Source of the DNA: Tropicimonas sediminicola
Lineage (GTDB): Bacteria; Pseudomonadota; Alphaproteobacteria; Rhodobacterales; Rhodobacteraceae
Reading direction: 5' to 3'
Assembly (NCBI RefSeq): GCF_900188335.1
Contig: NZ_FZOY01000007.1
Coordinates: 1 to 64,000 of the forward strand
Length of the DNA stretch: 64,000 nt
The notes under the pieces: generated by a model
The model's database searches: none
Told to the model about the DNA's origin: nothing
Seen by the model: only the letters and a program-made list of their open reading frames with translations
Shown: in pieces, positions 34,034 to 42,602 of the stretch
Numbering within the stretch: the stretch's first letter is position 1
How the letters are laid out: each line of letters starts with the position of its first letter
Translations under genes and position numbers: made by a program

Positions 34034-34849
34034 TCAGAGGTCTCCGGCCAGCGGCCAGAGTGCGTGGAAATGGTGGCTCGGTCCATGGCCATGCCCGACG
34101 CCGAGGTCGTCGGCGCCGGCAATTGCGCCGGTCAGCCATGCCTTGACGGTAGCGACGGCCTCCGGGAGCTCACGTCGCTTCGCCAGCTCCGCGGCGAGCG
34201 CGGAAGAGAGCGTGCAGCCGGTTCCGTGCGTGTTGGCCGTGGGCACCCTCGGCCCTTCGAGCCAGATGGTTTCGTTGCCCGAGGCGAGCAGGTCCGGGCT
34301 CGCTCCGCCCCCGAGATGACCGCCCTTGAGCAACACCGCCTCGGGGCCGAGCCCAAGCAGCGCCTTGGCCTGGCGCTCCATCTCGGCGCGGGTATCGGCC
34401 ACATCGCAGCCGAGCAGCGCCGCCGCTTCCGGCAGGTTGGGGGTGAGCAGGGTGGCCCGCGGCAGAAGCCGGGACCGCAGGCTGCCCACCGCATCTTCCG
34501 GCAAGAGCGGGTGTCCGCCCTTTGCCACCATCACCGGGTCGAGCACCACCGGCCCTGCGAACCCCGCGATGGCATCGGCCACGGCCTCGGCGATCTCCGC
34601 GCCCGCGATCATACCGATCTTGATCGCATCGACGCGGATGTCGTCGAGGATCGCGGCGATCTGCTGCGCCACGAAACCCGGCGGCACCAGGTGCACTCCG
34701 CTGACGCCAGTCGTGTTCTGGGCCGTCAACGCGGTAAGGGCGGCCATGCCGTAGACACCGCGCGCCGAGAACGCCTTGAGATCCGCCTGGATGCCGGCGC
34801 CGCCCGACGGGTCGGAACCGGCGATGCTCAGAGCCGTTGCAACGCTCAT
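34034..34849 (-). CDS. thiD: Hydroxymethylpyrimidine/phosphomethylpyrimidine kinase
   Basis: A 271-residue ribokinase-fold enzyme that makes HMP-phosphate and then HMP-pyrophosphate. N-terminal ALSIAGSDPSGGAGIQADLKA and the anion hole ANTHGTGCTLSSALAAELA near residue 210 are hallmarks. The 4-bp overlaps with thiE on one side and close spacing to thiY on the other show cotranscription. It acts on the pyrimidine brought in by ThiXYZ. Confidence 0.97.
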   Translation of the reverse strand: MSVATALSIAGSDPSGGAGIQADLKAFSARGVYGMAALTALTAQNTTGVSGVHLVPPGFVAQQIAAILDDIRVDAIKIGMIAGAEIAEAVADAIAGFAGPVVLDPVMVAKGGHPLLPEDAVGSLRSRLLPRATLLTPNLPEAAALLGCDVADTRAEMERQAKALLGLGPEAVLLKGGHLGGGASPDLLASGNETIWLEGPRVPTANTHGTGCTLSSALAAELAKRRELPEAVATVKAWLTGAIAGADDLGVGHGHGPSHHFHALWPLAGDL

Positions 34850-35484
34850 GCCATGCCCTCGCTCACGGCCGCGAGCAGCCCGCGTGCCGCCTCTTCCGGG
34901 TCGGGCTTGCCGCAGATCGCGGAGACCACGGCCAGCCCCGCCGCTCCGGCCCGCAGAACCTCTGCCGCGTGGCGTGCTTCCAGCCCGCCTATGGCGACGG
35001 CCGGCACCGCCGACAGCGCCACCATCCGCGCCAGCCCGTCAAACCCGATGGGCTCGGCGTGATCGGGCTTGGTCGCCGTGCCGAAGACCGGCCCGGCGCC
35101 GAGGTAATCCACCAGCACGGGGTCGACGGCGCGGACGTGGGCCTCGGTCTCGACAGAAAGCCCCAGCACCATGTCCGGCCCGATGGCGGCGCGCGCAGCG
35201 ACCGGGGCAAGATCGCCCTGCCCCACGTGAAGCCCGTCAGCGCCGAGCGCGACTGCGGCCTCGACGTCGTCGTTTACCACAAGATGCGCGCCGCTGCCGG
35301 CAAGCGCCGCCTGAAGCTCGCGGCCAAGCGCGATCCGCTCCGCTGTGGTCGCCATCTTGTGGCGCAGCTGGACCGTGCGCACACCGCCGGCCGCCGCCGC
35401 CCGTGCCGTCTCGACCATACCGGTCGCACCGCAGAGATCCGGGTCCAGCACGAGATAGACTGAAAGATCGAGCGCGCGCCTCAT
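34846..35484 (-). CDS. thiE: Thiamine-phosphate synthase
   Basis: A 212-residue TIM-barrel enzyme that joins HMP-pyrophosphate and thiazole phosphate into thiamine phosphate. Conserved pieces are VQLRHKMAT (residue 37 onward), LVVNDDVEAAVALGADGLHVGQ and GAGPVFGTATKPDH. The start overlaps the thiM stop by 4 bp (ATGA). It joins the two salvage branches (ThiD and ThiM). Confidence 0.96.
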   Translation of the reverse strand: MRRALDLSVYLVLDPDLCGATGMVETARAAAAGGVRTVQLRHKMATTAERIALGRELQAALAGSGAHLVVNDDVEAAVALGADGLHVGQGDLAPVAARAAIGPDMVLGLSVETEAHVRAVDPVLVDYLGAGPVFGTATKPDHAEPIGFDGLARMVALSAVPAVAIGGLEARHAAEVLRAGAAGLAVVSAICGKPDPEEAARGLLAAVSEGMA

Positions 35485-36269
35485 GCCGCGCGTACCCGCG
35501 CCGCGCCGAGGCTCTCGGGCCCGACAGCCATCAGGGCATCGAGGAAGGCCGCGGAAAAACTGCCGGGTCCGGACACTCCGTCGCCCGCCATCTCCCCGGC
35601 CACCGCGAAATGCGCCAGCGCGCCCACGGTGGCGTCCAGCGGATCCTCCACCACCGCCGCATAAGCACCGACGAGGCAGGTCAGCGCACAGCCAGTCGCC
35701 GTCACGCGCGGCATCAATGGCGAGCCGCCGCTGATCCAGACCCCGCGCGCCCCGTCGGTCACGAAATCGACCGCGCCGGTCACGGCGACGACCGATCCGG
35801 CCTCCTGCGCCACCTTGCGCGCCGCCGCCTCTGCCGCCTGCACGCTGTCGCCGGCATCGACCCCCTGCCCGCTGCTGCTCTCCCCGGCGATCGCCAGGAT
35901 CTCCGAGGCGTTGCCGCGCACGATCGTCGGCCGAAGTTGCATCAGCTTCGTCGTCGTCTCGCGGCGCAGACCGGTCGCGAAACAGGCAACCGGATCAAGC
36001 ACCCAGGGCTTGCCCGCCCCCGTCGCACCGTCAATCGCCTCGACCATGCCCGCAACCCATCGCGGGCTCAGCGTGCCGATGTTCACCGTCAGCGCCCCGG
36101 CAACTGCCGCGAACTCCCCCGATTCCTCGGCGTCATGCACCATCGCCGGCGCCGCGCCGGCGGCGAGCAGCACGTTGGCGGCGAAGTTCATCGCGACATA
36201 GTTGGTGATGCACTGCACCAATGGCGCGCCGGCGCGCATGGCCTCGAGCGATCGGGACGGGGATGTCAT
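35481..36269 (-). CDS. thiM: Hydroxyethylthiazole kinase
   Basis: A 262-residue ribokinase-superfamily enzyme that phosphorylates the salvaged thiazole alcohol. QCITNYVAMNFAANVLLAAGAAPAM near the N-terminus, the VLDPVACFAT motif and the anion-hole region TATGCALTCLVGAYAAV are diagnostic. It is the first gene after the TPP riboswitch. Its presence with ThiD, ThiE and a transporter, and without thiC or thiG here, marks a salvage operon. Confidence 0.96.
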   Translation of the reverse strand: MTSPSRSLEAMRAGAPLVQCITNYVAMNFAANVLLAAGAAPAMVHDAEESGEFAAVAGALTVNIGTLSPRWVAGMVEAIDGATGAGKPWVLDPVACFATGLRRETTTKLMQLRPTIVRGNASEILAIAGESSSGQGVDAGDSVQAAEAAARKVAQEAGSVVAVTGAVDFVTDGARGVWISGGSPLMPRVTATGCALTCLVGAYAAVVEDPLDATVGALAHFAVAGEMAGDGVSGPGSFSAAFLDALMAVGPESLGAARVRAA

Positions 36270-36328
36270 CTGTCTGCCTCCTGGGACGGAGGCAAAGCGG
36301 GAATTGGAGGGTCTACGCCTGTCCGCTC

Positions 36329-36407
36329 CCGACTCCCTCCGCCAGCATCATCTGGTTCAGGTTCAAAGGGTGCTTCTCAGACCGCTCGCGCGGACGCCCC
36401 TGTCGAT
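36329..36407 (-). ncRNA. TPP riboswitch (THI element)
   Basis: On the minus strand the conserved blocks appear in order: GGGGCG, GGTCTGAGA, GCACCC, TTTGAACCTGAACCAG, ATGATGCTGGCG and GAGGGAG. P1 can close through CGAC (36405-36402) and GTCG (36333-36330). The element ends about 60 nt before the thiM start. Binding of thiamine pyrophosphate should shut off thiMEDYZX, probably by blocking translation initiation, since no clear terminator lies between it and thiM. Confidence 0.95.
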
Positions 36408-36424
36408 GGTGCCGGACAAGAACA

Positions 36425-36453
36425 GATTGCCCCGCGGTTGTCACGGGGCAATC
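36425..36453 (-). terminator. Rho-independent terminator of atoDA
   Basis: A perfect 10-bp stem (GATTGCCCCG / CGGGGCAATC) with a 9-nt loop is followed on the minus strand by TGTTCTTGTC. It lies 32 nt beyond the atoA stop and just before the riboswitch, insulating the thi operon from read-through. Confidence 0.82.
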
Positions 36454-36485
36454 CGTGCAGTCCCGAGATTCCCGGCGGCGGGCCC

Positions 36486-37139
36486 TCAGGCGAGTTTCAT
36501 CTCCTGGACCACGTCCTGCACGATAAGGTTCGCGGAGGTCGCTTCCTGCACCTGCTCGACGGTCACGCCGGGCCCGACCTCGCGAAGCACCAGGCCCTCC
36601 TCGGTGGGCTGGATCACCGCCATCTCGGTCACGATGAGGCTGATCCGGCGCAGCGCCGTCAGCGGCAGCGTGCATTCCGGCACGATCTTGGGCTTGCCCT
36701 TCTGGGTGTGGACCATCGCCACGACAACGCGCTTGGCGCCGGCCACGAGATCCATCGCGCCGCCCATGCCCGGCACCATCTTGCCCGGAACCATCCAGTT
36801 GGCGAGGTAGCCGCGCTCGTCCACCTGCAGCCCGCCAAGCACCGTCATGTCCAGGTGGCCGCCACGGATCAGCCCGAAGGACATCGCCGAATCGATCGAC
36901 GCCGCGCCAGGCACCGCTGTGACGAAGGCGCCGCCGGCATCGGTCAGGTCGGCATCCTCCATCCCCTCCGGCGGTCGCGCCCCGAGGCCGATCACCCCGT
37001 TCTCGGCCTGAAAGAAGACGTCCACGTCGTCCGGCAGGAAATTGGCCACCATCGAGGGCAGTCCGATCCCGAGGTTCACCAGCATGCCGTCCTTCACCTC
37101 GAGGGCGACCCGGCGGGCAATGATCTCCTTGGCGTCCAT
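36486..37139 (-). CDS. atoA: Acetate/acetoacetate CoA-transferase subunit beta
   Basis: A 217-residue family I CoA-transferase beta subunit. The catalytic glutamate lies in QAENGVIGLG near residue 46. ARRVALEVKDGMLVNLGIGLP, SFGLIRGGHLDMTVLGGLQV and WMVPGKMVPGMGGAMDLV closely follow the AtoA pattern. It is 1 bp after the alpha subunit gene. It would activate acetoacetate or short acids using acetyl-CoA. Succinyl-CoA:3-oxoacid transferase is the alternative name for similar proteins. Confidence 0.9.
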   Translation of the reverse strand: MDAKEIIARRVALEVKDGMLVNLGIGLPSMVANFLPDDVDVFFQAENGVIGLGARPPEGMEDADLTDAGGAFVTAVPGAASIDSAMSFGLIRGGHLDMTVLGGLQVDERGYLANWMVPGKMVPGMGGAMDLVAGAKRVVVAMVHTQKGKPKIVPECTLPLTALRRISLIVTEMAVIQPTEEGLVLREVGPGVTVEQVQEATSANLIVQDVVQEMKLA

Positions 37140-37140
37140 C

Positions 37141-37794
37141 TCAGTGCTCCCGTTCCAGAAGGTGATCGACCAGCACGCCGGGCGTCTTGACGGCATCCGG
37201 TGGAATGGCCCCGACCGGCAGGATCGTGTGCGGCTCTGCAATCACCGTATCGGCGGCGAGAGCCATCACCGGGTTGAAGTTATGGGCGGTCAGCGAATAT
37301 TCGAGGTTTCCCTTGTAGTCGGCCGATTTCGCCGCGATCAGGGCGAAGTCGCCGCGGATCGGGATCTCCAGCAGGAAACGCCTACCCTCGACCTCGACCA
37401 CCTGCTTGCCCTCCTCGACCGGCGTGCCGAGACCCGTCGCCGTCAACACCCCGCCCAGCCCGACGCCGCCCGCGCGGATCCGCTCGACCAGAGTACCCTG
37501 CGGCACCAGGTCGACGTCGATCTCGCCGGAGATCATCTTGGCCTGGGTCTCGGGGTTCAGCCCGATGTGGCTGACAACGGCCCGCGCAATCAGCCCCGCC
37601 GTCACCAGCTTGCCGATCCCGGTGCCGGGCATGGCGGTGTCGTTGGCGACCACTGTGAAGCCGCCGACGCCGCGCTCCACCAGCGCATCGATCAGACGAT
37701 GCGGGCTGCCCACCCCCATGAATCCGCCGATCAGGAGCGTCGATCCCTCGGGGATCAGCTCCGCGGCCGCCTCGACCTTCGTGGCTCTCTTCAT
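37141..37794 (-). CDS. atoD: Acetate/acetoacetate CoA-transferase subunit alpha
   Basis: A 217-residue alpha subunit. The CoA-binding segment LLIGGFMGVGSPHRLIDAL and IASHIGLNPETQ-like region (VVSHIGLNPETQAKMISGE), with VPQGTLVERIRAGGVGLGG, match AtoD. The start at 37794 is preceded by GAGGAGCAGGTG. It is divergent from the CaiB-type transferase 151 bp away. Together with atoA it forms the heteromeric enzyme. Confidence 0.9.
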   Translation of the reverse strand: MKRATKVEAAAELIPEGSTLLIGGFMGVGSPHRLIDALVERGVGGFTVVANDTAMPGTGIGKLVTAGLIARAVVSHIGLNPETQAKMISGEIDVDLVPQGTLVERIRAGGVGLGGVLTATGLGTPVEEGKQVVEVEGRRFLLEIPIRGDFALIAAKSADYKGNLEYSLTAHNFNPVMALAADTVIAEPHTILPVGAIPPDAVKTPGVLVDHLLEREH

Positions 37795-37945
37795 CACCTG
37801 CTCCTCTGAGGTCCGGCCGCATGCCGGCAGTCGCTCCGCCGATAATGGTCCGAGATGACCCTGCCATGTCATAGACAGCATGTCGCAACTTGCGGGCAGC
37901 CGGACGATGCTCCAGAACCGGTCGAACAGCAGCACGAGGACCGCC

Positions 37946-39055
37946 ATGACACCGCTCCACGGCCTGAAAGTCGTCGAACTCGCCCGCATCCTCGCCGGCC
38001 CCTGGATCGGCCAGGCGCTGGCGGACCTCGGCGCCGAGGTGATCAAGGTCGAGGCGCCGGAGGGAGACGACACCCGCCGCTGGGGTCCGCCCTTCATCGA
38101 GCGCGACGGCGACCGGTCCGCCGCCTACTTCTACGCCGCCAACCGCGGGAAGCGCTCCGTCACCGCCGATTTCCGCACCCCGGAAGGCCAGGAACAGGTC
38201 CGCGCACTGGTGCGGGACGCCGACATTCTGATCGAGAACTTCAAGGTCGGCGGCCTCGCAAAGTACGGGCTCGACTATGCGAGCCTGCGCGACCTGAACC
38301 CGCGCCTCGTCTACTGCTCGATCACAGGCTTCGGCCAGACCGGCCCCTATGCCGCGCGCGCCGGCTACGATTTCCTGATCCAGGGCATGTCCGGCCTGAT
38401 GTCGGTCACCGGAGAACCCGACCGGCAGCCGCAGAAGGTCGGCGTCGCCGTGACCGACATCGTCACCGGGCTCTACGGCGCGATCGGTATCCTCGCGGCG
38501 ATCGAACAGCGTCACAGCACCGGGCGCGGCCAGCACATCGACCTTGCCCTGCTCGATTGCGCCACAGCGATGATGGCCAACCAGGCGATGAACTGTCTCG
38601 CCACCGGCATCGCCCCCGAGCGCCGCGGCAACGCGCATCCCAACATCGTGCCCTACCAGGTCTTCCCGACCTCCGACGGCCATATCATCGTGGCGGTCGG
38701 CAACGACGGCCAGTTCCGCCGCTTCTGCGAGGTCCTCGGTCAGCCGGCGCTCGCCGAGCATCCGCATTACGCCACCAACCCGGCCCGTGTCGCCAACCGC
38801 GAAGCGCTCACCGCCTTCCTCGAGCCCCTCACGGCAGCCCGCCCCGGCGCGGACCTGCTCGCGGCACTGGAGGCCGCCACCGTCCCCGCAGGGCCGATCA
38901 ACGACATGGCCGCCGTGTTCGAGGACCCGCAGGTCATCGCCCGTGGCCTCCGGATCACCCCCGAAGGCATCCCCGGCGTGCGCGGTCCCTGGGTCTTCTC
39001 CGAGGCCGAGCTCGCCCTCGACCGAAGCGCCCCGACGCTGCCAGAACCTGACTGA
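37946..39055 (+). CDS. CaiB/BaiF family (family III) CoA-transferase
   Basis: A 369-residue formyl-CoA-transferase-like enzyme. LADLGAEVIKVEAPEGDD near residue 28, GFGQTGPYAARAGYDFLIQGM near residue 130 and the catalytic-Asp helix LALLDCATAMMANQAM near residue 195 are family features. The ATG at 37946 follows GAGGA by 6 nt; an upstream start at 37880 would overlap the divergent promoter. Convergent matB suggests a role with dicarboxylic acids such as malonate or methylmalonate, but the donor and acceptor cannot be assigned. Confidence 0.88.
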   Translation: MTPLHGLKVVELARILAGPWIGQALADLGAEVIKVEAPEGDDTRRWGPPFIERDGDRSAAYFYAANRGKRSVTADFRTPEGQEQVRALVRDADILIENFKVGGLAKYGLDYASLRDLNPRLVYCSITGFGQTGPYAARAGYDFLIQGMSGLMSVTGEPDRQPQKVGVAVTDIVTGLYGAIGILAAIEQRHSTGRGQHIDLALLDCATAMMANQAMNCLATGIAPERRGNAHPNIVPYQVFPTSDGHIIVAVGNDGQFRRFCEVLGQPALAEHPHYATNPARVANREALTAFLEPLTAARPGADLLAALEAATVPAGPINDMAAVFEDPQVIARGLRITPEGIPGVRGPWVFSEAELALDRSAPTLPEPD

Positions 39056-39080
39056 CGCCGGAACCGCGCGCGGCGTCCGT

Positions 39081-39117
39081 CTTCTGCTGTCCCGAAATAT
39101 CCCCGCCGGAGGCTCCC
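39081..39117 (-). repeat. Dispersed intergenic repeat, copy 4
   Basis: Read on the minus strand: GGGAGCCTCCGGCGGGGATA then TTTCGGGACAGCAGAAG. The palindromic head is degenerate (GGAGCCTCC), but the tail clearly matches copies 1-3. It lies between the convergent ends of the CaiB-type gene and matB. Confidence 0.6.
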
Positions 39118-39147
39118 GAACCCGCCGCGAACGCGCGGCTGGGCGCC

Positions 39148-40662
39148 TCAGCCGCGGAACACATCCTCGTAGGTCTGACGCAGCAGCTTTTTCTGCACCT
39201 TGCCCATGGAATTGCGCGGCAGCTCGTCGACAATCACGTAATGCCGCGGCTGCTTGAACCGCGCCAGCCGGCCTCCGATCTCCGCCTCGATATCGAGCAC
39301 GTCGAGCTTGGCACCGGCCTCCGGCACCAGCACCGCCACGACGCTCTCGCCCAGGTCGGGATGCGGCGCGCCGATCACCGCGCTCTCCAGCACCCCCGGC
39401 TGCTCGTCCAGCACCTGCTCCACGTCCACCGGATAGACATTGAAGCCGCCGGAAATGATCAGGTCCTTGCCGCGACCGACGATCGTCACGTAACCGTCCT
39501 CGCCCTGCACACCGAGATCGCCGGTGATGAAGAACCCGTCCGGCCGCAACTCCTCGGCAGTTTTCTCCGGCATCCGCCAGTAGCCCTGGAAGACGTTCGC
39601 ACCCCGCACCTCGATCATGCCGGCCTCGCCCACGGGCAGCGTGTCGCCGCTGTCGGGATCGGTGATGCGCAATTCCACCCCGGGCAGCGGCAGGCCCACG
39701 GTCCCGGCACGGCGCTCCCCCTCGTAGGGGTTGGACGTGTTCACGTTGGTCTCGGTCGTCCCGTAGCGCTGGATGATCCGATGCCCCGTGCGTTCCTCGA
39801 ACGCGCGGTGCGTCTCGGGCAGCATCGGCCTGGAGCCCGTAATGAACAGCCGCATGTTGGCGCAGCGCTCCCGTGTGAAGCCGGGGTGGTCCAGCAGCCG
39901 CGTGTAGAAGGTCGGCACCCCCATCAGGCTCGTGGCCTGCGGCAGGGCCTCGAGCACCGCGTTCAGATCGAACCGCGGCAGAAAGATCATGGACCCGCCG
40001 GCCAGCAGCATGACGTTCGCAGCGACGAAAAGCCCGTTGCCGTGAAAGATCGGCAGCGCGTGGATCAGCACGTCCTCGGCAGTGAAACGCCAGGCCTCCT
40101 TGAGCACCCGGGCATTGGACAGAAGGTTGCGCTGGCTCAGCATCGTGCCCTTGGAGAGCCCGGTGGTGCCCGAGCTGTAGAGCAGCGCGGCCAGATCGTC
40201 GTCGCTGCGGTCACAGGGCTCGAAATGCTCGGGCAGCCCCGCGGCGAGATCGGGGAAACTGCCGGTTCCATCGGCCTCCAGCGTCTCGTAGCGCACCGCC
40301 ATCCGGTCGCAGTCGCGGTGCAATTCCTCGCGCGCATCCGATCGCCCGAGCACCATCGCGGCGCCCGAATTCTCGACGAAATAGCAGACCTCGCGCGGCG
40401 TATAGCCGGTGTTCAGCGGCAGAAACACGATGCCCGCCATGATGCAGGCCGCGTAGACGGCCAGCGCTTCGGGCGACTTGTCCACCTGAACGGCCAGTCG
40501 GTCTCCCGGCTTCAAGCCGGCGGCATCCAGAGCATGGGCGTATCGGGCAGCGGTGGCGAGAAACCTGCCGTGCGTCAGGACAGTTCCGTCGCCGAGGATC
40601 AGGAAGGGCGTGTCCCTGTCGACATGAGGCGCAAGAAGGGCGTCGTGCAGCGGATTGGGCAT
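39148..40662 (-). CDS. matB: Malonyl-CoA synthetase (acyl-CoA synthetase family)
   Basis: A 504-residue ANL-superfamily ligase. The AMP-binding P-loop is LLYSSGTTGLSKGTMLS near residue 160, the A5 region is RYGTTETNVNTSNPY, the hinge is GFFITGDLG, and the catalytic lysine lies in PRNSMGKVQKKLLRQ near the C-terminus. Length and the TTETNVNTSNPYEGERR stretch favour malonyl-CoA synthetase MatB. It makes malonyl-CoA from malonate, ATP and CoA. A malonyl-CoA decarboxylase is not in the window. Confidence 0.9.
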   Translation of the reverse strand: MPNPLHDALLAPHVDRDTPFLILGDGTVLTHGRFLATAARYAHALDAAGLKPGDRLAVQVDKSPEALAVYAACIMAGIVFLPLNTGYTPREVCYFVENSGAAMVLGRSDAREELHRDCDRMAVRYETLEADGTGSFPDLAAGLPEHFEPCDRSDDDLAALLYSSGTTGLSKGTMLSQRNLLSNARVLKEAWRFTAEDVLIHALPIFHGNGLFVAANVMLLAGGSMIFLPRFDLNAVLEALPQATSLMGVPTFYTRLLDHPGFTRERCANMRLFITGSRPMLPETHRAFEERTGHRIIQRYGTTETNVNTSNPYEGERRAGTVGLPLPGVELRITDPDSGDTLPVGEAGMIEVRGANVFQGYWRMPEKTAEELRPDGFFITGDLGVQGEDGYVTIVGRGKDLIISGGFNVYPVDVEQVLDEQPGVLESAVIGAPHPDLGESVVAVLVPEAGAKLDVLDIEAEIGGRLARFKQPRHYVIVDELPRNSMGKVQKKLLRQTYEDVFRG

Positions 40663-41201
40663 CGGCGGGCCTTTGGGTGGCTGGAGATGCCCGACACCTA
40701 CCCCCGCCCCCCCTCTCAGGGCAAGGCGGCGGAATGCACTCCCGACCGGGTCGCTTCGCCGCGCCCCCCGGCCCCAGCCCGACCAACCTCTCCCGGCAAG
40801 TCCAACCATTGCGTCAATGGCATAGCTCACGCAACGAACGACCCCGGCGGGTCGGCAACAAAGGCATGTTGATAACTAATTCGACCAACTTGTCCCGCGA
40901 GCCGCATCGAGTGACGCACGGTCACTGGGAATAAAACACATTCAGGATTGCCAATGCTCACCCTAGGGATCCACCCCGACAAGCCCCTGAATCAGAATAA
41001 TTTTTCGCGGAAAAAACGAGGTGCGGCTCGCTCATTTCGCGACATGGGGTCGCTTCGGAACGGCGAAGGTCCGCATCAATGCGGCCGCGAGTCGTGTGGA
41101 TAACTTTGTGGAGGCAATTCCCTGCTCAAGGTCGATACGCCGCTGCGATGCAGCATGTTGCGGATGCGCAACGGGCATTCCCTGCGCATCCGCGTAACCC
41201 C
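40663..41201. other. 539-bp gene-free region with DnaA-box-like sites
   Basis: No gene is supported here. The region holds a perfect DnaA-box sequence TGTGGATAA (41095-41103), a one-mismatch site TGTTGATAA (40867-40875) and an AT-rich patch around 40990-41020 with a TTTTTC-GCG-GAAAAA inverted repeat (41001-41015). It must contain the matB promoter. The neighbouring genes are not those usually found at an alphaproteobacterial origin, so I do not call oriC. Confidence 0.4.
41160..41193 (-). terminator. Terminator-like hairpin after gltX
   Basis: A perfect 11-bp inverted repeat (GCGGATGCGCA / TGCGCATCCGC) with a 12-nt loop starts 9 nt after the gltX stop. No U-run follows, so it may rely on Rho or act as a 3' stabiliser. 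Confidence 0.65.
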
Positions 41202-42521
41202 CTAGAGACGCGGCAATGCCTGCATCAGAGGCAGGAAATCCGCCATCTCCGGACCGCGCGCGCGGCCGGTGAGCGCCTTGCGCAGCGGCATGAAAAGCCC
41301 CTTGCCCTTGCGCCCGGTCGCAGCCTTGACCTCCGCAGTCCAGTTCGCCCAGGTGCTGTCATCGAAGGGCAGCGGCGGGAGCAGGTCCAGTGCGGTGCGC
41401 ACGAACTCAGCATCCTCGGGTTCGACCTGCGCCTCCGCACCTTTGGAAAGGATCTCCCACCACGCGGCCATTTCGGCACGGGTCCCGATGTTTTCGCGCA
41501 CGACGTTCCAGAAGCGCTCCGCCATCTCCCCCGGCACGCCAAGCGCTGCGATCTCGCTCGCGACCTCTTCTTTCGGCAGGCCATGCAGGTAGCGGGCGGT
41601 CAGCGGCCAGACATCCTCGACGTCGAACTTGGTTGGCGCGGCGCCGAAATGCGACAGCTCGAACCCGTCGATCAGCTCCTGGTGGCTGCTGCGCAGCTCC
41701 ACCGGGTCGGAGGACCCCAGCCGGGCCATCAGCGACAGCAGCGCCAGCGGCTCGACGCCGCGATCGCGCAGATCGCGCAGCGCCAGGGTGCCGAGCCGCT
41801 TGCTCAGCGCCTCGCCCTGCGGGCCGGTCAGCAGCGAATGGTGCGCGAAGGCCGGAACCGTGCCGCCGAGCGCCTCGATGATCTGGATCTGGGTCGCGGT
41901 GTTGGTGACGTGGTCGGAGCCGCGCACGACGTGGGTGATGCCCATCTCCGTGTCGTCGACCACCGAGGCCAGCGTGTAGAGCACCTGCCCGTCGCCGCGG
42001 ATCAGCACGGGGTCGGAGACCGAGGCCGCGTCGATCGAAATGTCGCCGAGGATGCCGTCGTTCCACTCGATCCGCTCCTGGTCGAGCAGGAAGCGCCAGT
42101 GCCCGGGCCGCTCCGCACGGAGCGCGGCCTTCTCGTCCTCGCTCAGCGACAGCGCCGCACGGTCGTAGACCGGGGGCTTGCCCATGTTGAGCTGCTTCTT
42201 GCGCTTCAGGTCGAGCTCGGTCGGCGTCTCGAAACACTCGTAGAACCGCTTTCTCTCGCGCAGCTCGTCGGCGGCGGCGGCGTAGCGGTCGAGGCGGGCC
42301 GACTGGGTCTCCTCGCGGTCCCAGGTCAGGCCGAGCCATTCGAGGTCCTCGCGGATGCCGTCCGCATATTCCTGCTTGGACCGCTCCGGGTCGGTATCAT
42401 CGAGCCGCAGGATGAAGGTGCCGCCGGCCTTGCGCGCGATCAGCCAGTTGAACAATGCAGTGCGCAGGTTGCCCACATGCAGATATCCGGTGGGCGACGG
42501 GGCGAAGCGTGTGACGGTCAT
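41202..42521 (-). CDS. gltX: Glutamate--tRNA ligase
   Basis: A 439-residue class I aminoacyl-tRNA synthetase. The HIGH motif appears as FAPSPTGYLHVGN at the N-terminus and the KMSKS motif as ALSKRLG near residue 240. The catalytic half is about 1-310 and the anticodon-binding helical domain follows. Alphaproteobacteria often carry two GltX proteins, one non-discriminating; which this is cannot be decided here. It is divergent from the zincin gene, 81 bp away. Confidence 0.95.
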   Translation of the reverse strand: MTVTRFAPSPTGYLHVGNLRTALFNWLIARKAGGTFILRLDDTDPERSKQEYADGIREDLEWLGLTWDREETQSARLDRYAAAADELRERKRFYECFETPTELDLKRKKQLNMGKPPVYDRAALSLSEDEKAALRAERPGHWRFLLDQERIEWNDGILGDISIDAASVSDPVLIRGDGQVLYTLASVVDDTEMGITHVVRGSDHVTNTATQIQIIEALGGTVPAFAHHSLLTGPQGEALSKRLGTLALRDLRDRGVEPLALLSLMARLGSSDPVELRSSHQELIDGFELSHFGAAPTKFDVEDVWPLTARYLHGLPKEEVASEIAALGVPGEMAERFWNVVRENIGTRAEMAAWWEILSKGAEAQVEPEDAEFVRTALDLLPPLPFDDSTWANWTAEVKAATGRKGKGLFMPLRKALTGRARGPEMADFLPLMQALPRL

Positions 42522-42602
42522 TCTCTCTCTCCTGTTGCGCGCCCTCTTCCACAGGGGAGAGTTCTTGTCCATACCGGAGGCACCGGAAGATGGGGAAGAG
42601 GC

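Noticed and set aside
40663-41201. A chromosomal origin of replication
   Set aside because: Only one perfect DnaA box and one near match are present, and dnaA, parAB, hemE or gidA-type neighbours are absent.
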